A stretch of 64,000 bases of DNA. It comes from Theristus sp. LFF4_11. Taxonomy: Eukaryota; Nematoda; Chromadorea; Monhysterida; Xyalidae. Under the pieces are notes generated by a model. It was not told the DNA's origin. It was given only the letters and a program-made list of their open reading frames with translations, and did not search any database. Where the stretch lies: the NCBI GenBank assembly GCA_030248135.1, contig JASANC010003586.1, positions 1 to 64,000 on the forward strand. The letters run 5' to 3'. Position 1 is the stretch's first letter. Every line of letters starts with the position of its first letter. Positions 56,144 to 64,000 of this stretch are shown in pieces. Position numbers and translations under genes: made by a program.

Positions 56144-56329
56144 CTGGAAAAGACAAGGGCAAACCAAGTTTTTTTGTCGAACTTTGAAGCTGAAAATACT
56201 TTCCACGCAAAATTCTTCCCTTTTTTACTTTTGGTCTTTTTTGCTTTCGAAATTCTGTTTTTAAAACCATATTCATATTTGAAAATTTTGAAAAAATGAT
56301 TTTTGATTTTCGATCAGATGATGCTTGGA

Positions 56330-56700
56330 ATAAAGTCGTTGTAGGTTCCTAATCCTAAATCTAATCCTAATCCTGAACCAAGCCTTTTTTGTAAGGTGAA
56401 AAAGGATCAAATTGGTTTTCGCATTTTTTTCTTTCCTGTGTTAAAGAGGAAGAGGACCACCTCCACCGCACATGTACTTTTAAATATGAAGCCGTACGAG
56501 AAATAGCTTTGCCTACATTACTAAACCAAAGCCAAGTTTACAGTCTGTTTTGTTGTTTTAGTTCGGTTTCAATGAAGTCGTTGTAGGTTCCTAATCCTAA
56601 GCCCAATCCAAATCCTAATGAAGTCGTTGTAGGTTCCTAATCCTAAACCTAATCCTAATCCTAAGTGAAGCCTTTTTAACAAAGTGAAAGTGCCTTGATT
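56330..56700. repeat. GTAGGTTCCTAATCCTAA repeats
   Basis: Three spaced copies of GAAGTCGTTGTAGGTTCCTA or near variants (56335, 56571, 56617), followed by CCTAATCCTAA arrays and AAGCCTTTTT. Related to 18955-19000 and to the CCTAAGCC blocks in the 15.6-16.6 kb repeats. Confidence 0.7.
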
Positions 56701-57149
56701 GACAGCTTTGTTGAAGGGGTGAAACATTGGGATCAGGGATCAGCTCCAGCTCCGGTTTAGCTTTGTAGTTTTACGCGAGAAATAGCAATAGGGATGGGCG
56801 CGGGACAGGTTTTTCGGTTGCGGGGCGGGACGTTACGGGGCGGGACAGCCAAAAATATTTCCGGGACGGGCCATGCGTAACAAGGGGGTCTGCGGGACAA
56901 GGCAAAGCGACGGGTGCCACGCCACACCACACTGCCAGCCACTAATACTATACCCTCCACTTCACTCCAAAGAATTTTGCTTCCCCGCAAACAGGTGCCA
57001 CGCAACTACCGACCACAAAAGTCCATGAGAATCGCTACTGGCTTGGGTAGTGTATCGGTACTCCTGTTGTCCCGCAAACTTCCCGCAAATGAGGGACGGG
57101 ACAGTCTTGCTGCGGACGGAACAGCAAAAAACAACACGACTGACTGTGC

Positions 57150-57292
57150 GGCTGGCTCTGTGGATCACGTGACACATGCTTTCCGTGCAGGCATTGCTTT
57201 GGTGGCGGGGTCTGTGTCCTGCGCAGAACATCCATCACGTGATCACCAACCAATCAGCTAATCGCCCACAATTTAAAAAGAGTTCGACTGTA
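57150..57292. mobile_element. MITE family 2, copy near 57.2 kb
   Basis: GATCACGTGACACATGCTTT, the GGCATTGCTTTGGTGGCGGG core and CGTGATCACCAACCAATCAG then AGTTCGACTGTA follow the family order. The left outer end is degraded. Confidence 0.65.
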
Positions 57293-57399
57293 CGTCACCA
57301 AACGAGACCGTAGAAAGCCGCAGCCAGTTTTCGTTTCATGCAGTCGCGATTTTCACTCCCAAAAAACACCACCACATCCCACCCACCCAGCAGTGTTGC

Positions 57400-57581
57400 T
57401 TATCGCGGCGCCGTGACGTCAGCGATCCACGAGAACACCGCCGCCCACCAGCAGAGTCGCGCCACGTAGCGCGCGGTGTTGTTGAACGCGACCGCGTACA
57501 AAACGTTGATCAGGTGACGTTTCAGCTTTCGGCGCACTGATTCCAGCACCATGTCATATTGCTGTTTTCGGAAGCGCGGCT
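57400..57581 (-). CDS. Possible C-terminal exon, unrecognised hydrophobic protein
   Basis: Frame on the minus strand from an acceptor-like TATGCCAG to TAA at 57400. It includes YDMVLESVRRKLKRHLINVL, YAVAFNNTARYVARLCWWAA and VFSWIADVTAPR. Reading from the internal ATG at 57552 gives 50 residues. GC-rich and codon-like against an AT-rich background, with a semi-hydrophobic end. No family was recognised and no upstream exon was joined. Confidence 0.4.
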
Positions 57582-60500
57582 GGCATAAATGCTGGTTGTG
57601 TGCTGCAGGCATACATGTAGCCTGTAGCTGTATGTATTCAAAATTAGGTGGTAATCCAGTTTGTGCGTGTCCGTGCGAGTGTTCACATGAGCATTCACGG
57701 CAGGGCATCTCTGGTCTTTCACGTTGCGTGTTTATCGATTTATTGGTTTTATTTTGGCTCCGATTTGCTGGAAGCTAACATAACAATGAAGCGAAATGAA
57801 GCCAAACCACAGCAAAAATGACAGTGAAATGTGCGCGTTTCGATTTTTAAAAGCCACAAACGTCCGTCACGCCAAAACGTGACGTGATCTCATCTCATGC
57901 GATTTTTAGGTACACTGAAGATCTTTGACCATGTTAGCAACGGGAACCAAACAATCGTTTTCATGTTTCCGATAATCACAGCTTGATTTTGATCTGATAA
58001 ATTTGGTTGTTTAGTTTATTGATGTTTGCCCGTTCATATATTCTTACAATATTCAAAAACTGACAAAAAGCCACGAATATAATAATACCAAATCTAAGCG
58101 GAAGAGAATATGTTTGTGATCATAGAATATGCTAGCTAACATCTAATCTACAAATCGCACAGCAAACACGCGTGTGAACAAACAATCATGATCAATTTTA
58201 CAACTAGACTGCAGTAGACGACCATTCACGTCACAACTTTCCCCCGCATTAACCATCAGCAGCAAAAAGACAGTGGATGTTGTCACTGAACAAGTAACTT
58301 GATATCTCAGTTCAAAACCACTATTATCTTATCCAATTTTTAACGGCTAAAAAACAGCCGCACATTCTTCGCCTTGTAATACCAAGCGCGAAATGTGATG
58401 ATGGACACGGGAAGGAGAATTATGACGACACAACTACCCGCACGGGCAAGTTATGGTGTGATAGAGGAAATTGTCTGCACTGACCAAAGGATGCCCTTGA
58501 ATACAATCGAGCTGGAAACATAACAGTAACAAATGTCTCAACATTTTTTACGGTTTTTTAGTTATTTTGCTCGACTTTTTGTATTCAAGCTGATGTTTCC
58601 TAGCGAGCACAATAAACGAATACACCCATATACCGGCATGCCCATAACCGTGCATTCATGCATATTCATCAAAATGAGCCAAAAGAGTTTGCATGAAGTT
58701 TGTTCACTAAACTCGCGCATATTTATTTACAATACCATAAACTGGACATCACCGTTGTTTTGACAAAAACGGCTTTCCATTTCAACCTTCAATCATCAAA
58801 CAAAAGAAAAAACGTATAATACACGTTTGTTTGTGTCCTCCACTGATGTCCCACAAAACACACATTAACAAAAAATACCAGTGCTCCATGATCATAAATT
58901 GTGTGAAAATAAAAAAGTACAAAACAATAAAAAAAGCAACAAACAAGTGACCTGAATCCCAAGCAAAAATAAAATAAAATCACGACTAAATTTATTGTGA
59001 GATGACGCTATAATGCCGGAGCAAAATTGGACAAAAAATTGGAAAATTATTGGACGTTTTTAACAATCATAGAAGTGGTGCGAGTGAGTGACTGCAAGAT
59101 GCAAAAATCGCGATTTAGTTGCACATGACACGATGTTGGCCAGCAAAATAAAAACAGTATGCATGACAATGTAAAGTGTCCGTCTCAAGACAGCGCACTC
59201 TGTTATGACATTGTGTGGCTGTCACAAATACACGCACACAGACACTAGAGCACTCCACGCAATAATATCGTATGTGTGCCTGTGTGTTTGTTTGTGACCA
59301 GAATAGTACATTGTCAACAGTGCGCGCTGTGTTCAAACGAGGACGTGACACGTCTATTTTGAAAATCTTACACCTTGATTGGCTGCATCGTATTACAGCG
59401 CACTTTCTTTCAGCCAATCAGTGGTAAATCTGTGCTGTCTCAACCCAACAGAATAGTGCAGACGGGAAGGAGAAGTGCTATAAGCGTCTAATAACAAGGA
59501 CAGCGAGAAATCGAAAACCCAGAACAAAAAAAAACAAAAAGTTGAAGTGAATAATAACGAGATATAAAGAAACACAAAAGCAACGAGAAAACGAACAGAG
59601 CTATTATCTAGATACCAATAAAGGAGCTCTTGAAATGGTACAAGTCGCGAAGATAAAAATAGGGCAACTTACAAGACCTCAGCCGATTTGTTTTGTAAAA
59701 AAGCAAGAAAGTAGTATTGAATCATAGATGTCATAAATTTACAACTGTTCAAACAATTTCATGCGCTCACGCTATTTTTTGTAGATATACTAACTTTTTA
59801 GCATTTTTTTTGCAGAAAACCGTGCATATTATTGGTATAACTTTGTAATGTTGCACTGTGGTGACAAACAAACACACAAAACCGGAACAGTTACCATGAA
59901 AAAAAAAACACTCTCGAGTTGATGAAAAACAACGCAACGAATTGAGACACGTCCAAATATCCGAGCTTGCCTCTCTTTGACCGCAGCACGAAGGCAACCC
60001 ACATTTCAAACACAATAATAAAATTAAAGAATGCGAACGGCGTTCATGCGATCGACACAGTCGAAATCGTATCCCCAGAAAGTCCAAATTCCGAAATCAA
60101 TCCGAATCCGTGGTTATTTTTATAATGAATACAAATTTACAACGCTGTCGGGCTATCGGAGCTGTCCTCGCCTTGGGTCACTTGGCTATTTACTGCGGCG
60201 CGAGCTTTCGGTGGCGGCTTTTCGCGGCTGCAAAAAGTTTTTCCCTTTTTTAAATTTCAATTTGACTTAATTGTTGAATTTTTCACAATCTCTTAAATTG
60301 AGAAGTCGATTTCCGTTTTTCTAAAACCCAGCTCAATTCCATTGGACTCACAAATTGAATTCATGTTTCAAATCTAGAGAAGCATAAAAAGCAGACAAAT
60401 TATTTGCAGCGTTAAGGAGCAAAAACAGTAAGAAAAAATCTGTCACCAGAAGTTACCTATCAGCACAAACCAACAAAAAAAATGCTGCTCAAAACCAAGA

Positions 60501-60706
60501 TACTGCTTCTTTCAAGATTTGATACAGTATTCTCAGCATACAGTAAGGTCCTTGTCTCAAGACTGTGATGTTGCACAATCAAAACAAACACACATGTACC
60601 TACAAGATACTGCGCCACTGCCAGTGTGTTCATTTGTTACCATCTCATCTCTCACAGCAACAACAAAGTGTACCGTCTTCAGACAAGGACTTTCACAATT
60701 TTCGCG
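57582..60706. other. AT-rich intergenic region
   Basis: No exon with splice context was found. Long A and T runs and short open frames only. A CACTGATTGGCTG-type dyad occurs near 59380-59425. This probably holds the 3' flank of the 60.7 kb gene. Confidence 0.45.
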
Positions 60707-63571
60707 CTATTCGTTCTCGTTTACATTATTATGCAAGCCAACGGTGCTAGCTGAGATCGATTTCGAGACACGTTTGCATTTTGATCGCTGATGTTTCAGT
60801 GGCGTCACTTCCGTCGTGGTTGGCGGAGACGACTTCGCTTGTTGGTCACGTGATCGCAGTTCGTACGACGTCGCTGATTGGTTGAGAGCTCCGCCTACTG
60901 TCTGCTGATTCGCTGGTGACGTTAGAGAGGCGGAGCTGCGTTGTCGCCGGCCCGCAGCCGGCTTTGGTCGCGTTTTCTGTTGGTGCAGTTTCGTAAAGGA
61001 GCGACGAATCGTAGGTGATTTGGCTTTTCTGGAACAACAGTTCATTGAAAGGCTTAATTTAGGGTTTTAGGGTTTTTGGCAGGCTTTTGAGCGAAGCTGA
61101 TACCAGAAAATATAGTTATAATAACAAACAAAAAATGTCACATGGAACTGCGATTTTTAGCGATTAAAAAACAGTGACAATTATTGCGTCATTTTCTTTA
61201 AGCTTAGCTCAGGGACGAGCGGGTAGCAGCGTTATTTTTCAGACAAAAAACGTAAGTCGCCATTTTTTTCCTCAAACACGACAGAAATGAAACAACAAAA
61301 AACCTTGGAACCAGTGTCCCAGTGAAAAAACACCGTCCCACCCCACAAAACAAGCGTTAAGAGGCATTAGGGAAAAATAGCAAATATGCTGGACCACCAC
61401 CGCGCACCAAAAAATGGCCAAGTCTCTTTTGCTTTTCAGCGTTTTCGCATCCTCGACATCGTTTCTACGTTGAGCGACACGCATGAATGATCAGGGAAAA
61501 CTCTTTTTCTTCGCATCACTTACAATAGAATAAAGAGATAAGTGTCAGAGTGCGTGCACCAAGTTTCGAAACACTCATTCACTCACTGTCCCTTCTATTT
61601 CGGTTGTTTCGGTTATTTCAGTTATTTGCATCAGCTGGTTGTGTTGCAGAGCATTGGCAACCACAAAACCTCAACCGACCCAAAGTTCCTCTTCGCCAAC
61701 AGTGACGACGTCGCTTTCAGCGAGGCGAGTCCGCTGCGAAATTTCGACGTCGACGCCGTACAGGGTGTGGCCGGTTGGTCGGCGTCCGCGTTTCGCCGGT
61801 GTACAGGGTTGCCGGCGGGCGATTTACTGGTACACTTGCGTAATTCGCGTTTTCGGCCGGTCACGCCGGCGCCGGATTTCGAGTCGGAAGCAGCGTTTTG
61901 TGGTGATTTCGTGGCGTTTGATGGTTCCGGTGAGTTTGTTCGCCTCGAATTGGCGGCGGTCGCTTGCAGCGAGACGCGTGGAACCTGCGAAGTGCTTTTG
62001 TACATCACTCTGTTGTTGTTGTCGTGATTGTTGCTGGGGATTTTAGGCGATGTTTTTAACCAGGGCAAACCCGGAGAAGCGTACAGCACGCCATTGAGTA
62101 GGGCGCCCATCAAGTTTCCTGTCATTAAGTGCCTCGCGGGTGGGCTAGGGTGACTCTGATTCATTTGGACGGCACAAAGAAAAGAAAGATCAGGTTTTCT
62201 GGAAAACAGTTATTCTTCAGTTATTTCCGGCAACATATCCATAAAATGCTGAAATCATATTTCGTTTTGTGGGACACCTGATCGCTGGACATGGCTGTTC
62301 AAGTTTACTCGAGTGATCCACTTGACTCGAATGGTTTTTTTTACCAAGTACTGTTGAAATGTATATTACAGGGAAACAGCTGATTGGTTGTCGGTCATGT
62401 GATGCATGTGTTCTGTGCAGGCATTGCTGTGGGGGCGGAGCTTGTTTGCACAGAAAGCATGCATACCGTAATCACCAACGATTCCCTGTAATTTAGAGTT
62501 TGACTGTAATGATGTCATACGAATGGAATTTCGAATGGTTCGAATGAAACAACCGACTTTAGCCGCTTTCGGGGACACCGAGTCGGGCGTGTTCGCGTTT
62601 GCGGGCGTGCTGCTTGAAGCGGCCTTAGCGGCGTCCGCATCGGTGGCGCCAAATGCCAGCGAGCGCATTGCTTTGTGCTGCTTCAAGGCCATTCTAAAAT
62701 TACGGACAACACAACATTCTAAAATTATTGTCGATTTTGTTCGGTTCTGCAACTCAATCCGTGTGCAGACAGCCAGCAGACGTTGAAAGAAAACTACTTT
62801 CAATCTGTGTGTGGCAATTCAAAACAGCCGCCCAAGTGACCCGGCGCTATTCAGTGAACTCGGATCACCTGTGCGTGTGCCAATTTTAAATTCCGGCGTC
62901 ATGCATGAAACTGTTCACCGATCAATGCGCGAATTCATCAGCACAGCACAGCCTCACCGGTGCAGTCCGCCGGTGGCCGTGGCCGTGTCGACGCGCACCG
63001 GTTTCACGGGCGTCGTCGGCGACGTGAACAGAACGCCGTTCGGACTCCGCGACAACTCGCCGGCGCTAGTGCTGCTACCGGGCTGCTCATCCTGACGACA
63101 GTGACAACAATGCAGGGGAGCGTTGTGTTTCGGTGAAGTATGTGCTTTGGTTATAGCTGTCGCTGTTGATCGCAGCACACACAGGTCGTGCGAAACTTTT
63201 TGAGTTACAGTCAGAAGAACGAATGAGTATCGGGTTCTTGTTTGAAATTAAGCACCCCATGAACCCCACCAACCTAATCAATATAAAAGCCGGCGTTTTC
63301 TTCAACCAACCGCACGTAAACTGATCTCACAAGTTCAACAGCAATCAGCAATCACCACACAGCTCACACAACGCACCTTGGCGTCACCCTGCGAGTGGAA
63401 TCGTTGTCTGACCGCCTTCGCGTGCAACAGACGATCACCCTGGCCGGGGTCAGCGTCACCGTTGTTCGTTTCATCATCATCACCATCATCACCATCATCA
63501 TCGTTGCTGTTGTTGTTCGCAATGTCGCCGTTTGCATAGACCGACAACGATGTTGGACGTTTCGTGTCGCG
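60707..63571 (-). CDS. Ser/Pro/Thr-rich, probably disordered protein (3' part of gene)
   Basis: Five exons join in phase on the minus strand: 63571-63377, 63091-62958, 62693-62558, 62155-61680 and 61028-60707. They give at least 420 residues to a TAG, and the 5' exon lies outside the part I could resolve. Features: an acidic Asp/Asn run (NNNSNDDDGDDGDDDETNN), LSRSPNGVLFTSPTTPVKPV, MRSLAFGATDADAAKAASSS, GALLNGVLYASPGLPWLKTS, KSPTIRRSFTKL and a basic end. Many SP and TP sites suggest proline-directed kinase substrates. No folded domain is visible. Such composition occurs in centrosomal, kinetochore and cytoskeletal scaffolds, but I do not assign one. Intron 3 contains MITE family 2. Confidence 0.7.
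62365..62508. mobile_element. MITE family 2, copy near 62.4 kb
   Basis: TTACAGGGAAACAGCTGATTGGTTG at the left, the GGCATTGCTGTGGGGGCGGA core and TTACAGGGAATCGTTGGTGA (inverted) at the right, ending in ATTTAGAGTTTGACTGTA. Located in an intron of the Ser/Pro-rich protein gene. Confidence 0.7.
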
Positions 63572-64000
63572 CTGAACGGAAATTGTGAAAATAATATCGA
63601 ATGTAAAGTGAATATGTTTGAAACAAGTCGCTGCTTTCGCAGGAATACAGAGCATGCGAAACTTTGAATTACAGTGAGAACAACGAAGGTATCTGGTTTA
63701 GCTGAAATCAAACACCCCCCCCCCCCATTTATGGCGAAACCTGTCTTCTGCGAGCTCTATATTCTGCAAAAAAAATGATAGGTTTAAACAAACAAACACA
63801 TACTGCACGTTAGCCAGGAAGGGTAAGTTAGTTAATAGAAAAAACCCTTCCTTATTTCTCTTCACTGGCTGATTTTCCTATTGATTGACATCGATGACTG
63901 AGCATAGCAGTCGGACTCTACGTCCTTTTCAACCCATCTCACCTTTACTGACGGAAAAGAAAAACTCGCCACCACAAAAATTCCTAAATAAATCACTTTA
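63572..64000. other. Window edge, upstream part of the 60.7-63.6 kb gene
   Basis: Further 5' exons of the minus-strand gene are expected here or beyond the window. I see a poly-C run at 63715-63726 and AT-rich DNA but no exon with a clear acceptor and donor. Confidence 0.4.

Overview
This is a nuclear genomic window from a eukaryote, almost certainly an invertebrate animal. The genes are split by many introns. They use GT...AG junctions with a strong T-rich acceptor (typically TTTTCAG), and phases join exactly at nearly every junction I built. The gene families are animal-type: a class I Rab11-FIP, RTRAF/hCLE, CFAP20, metazoan mL53 and GAPR-1-like CAP proteins. I cannot name the phylum. There are no bacterial operons, CRISPR arrays or recognisable viral genes.

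Layout: (1) 1.7-7.7 kb, minus strand: a class I Rab11 family-interacting protein, with an N-terminal C2 domain and a C-terminal Rab11-binding helix. (2) 10.8-13.4 kb, minus: coatomer subunit zeta. (3) 13.7-21.6 kb: a transposon-rich block with a non-autonomous hAT element, two foldback-like elements whose long inverted repeats are built from tandem repeats, a 367-bp satellite and a dead hAT element that keeps the 3' end of its transposase. (4) 21.7-33.5 kb, plus: four head-to-tail housekeeping genes, RTRAF, adenylate kinase 6 (AK6/hCINAP), mitochondrial ribosomal protein mL53 and ribulose-5-phosphate 3-epimerase. (5) 34.1-43.9 kb, minus: two tandem secreted CAP-superfamily genes of the same exon plan, one with a Pro/His-rich tail. 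(6) 45.1-48.7 kb, minus: CFAP20, a cilium/basal-body protein. (7) 49.5-52.8 kb, minus: two small single-membrane-span proteins I do not recognise. (8) 54.4-57.6 kb: isolated minus-strand exons, one with an in-frame stop. (9) 60.7-63.6 kb, minus: the 3' part of a gene for a Ser/Pro/Thr-rich, probably disordered protein.

The genes serve general cell biology: membrane traffic, mRNA/RNA-ligase regulation, ribosome and nucleotide metabolism, the pentose phosphate pathway and cilia. I see no single pathway linking them. The distinctive feature is how heavily mobile DNA occupies the introns. At least four hAT-type families occur, five insertions having perfect 8-bp target duplications and one 7 of 8, along with several short inverted-repeat (MITE) families. 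Two genes also carry tandem amplification of a splice site: a triplicated 3' splice site in CFAP20 with a 30-nt unit that keeps frame, and a triplicated exon end plus 5' splice site in mL53. All gene models were built by eye from frame, splice signals and family knowledge; no search or transcript data were available.
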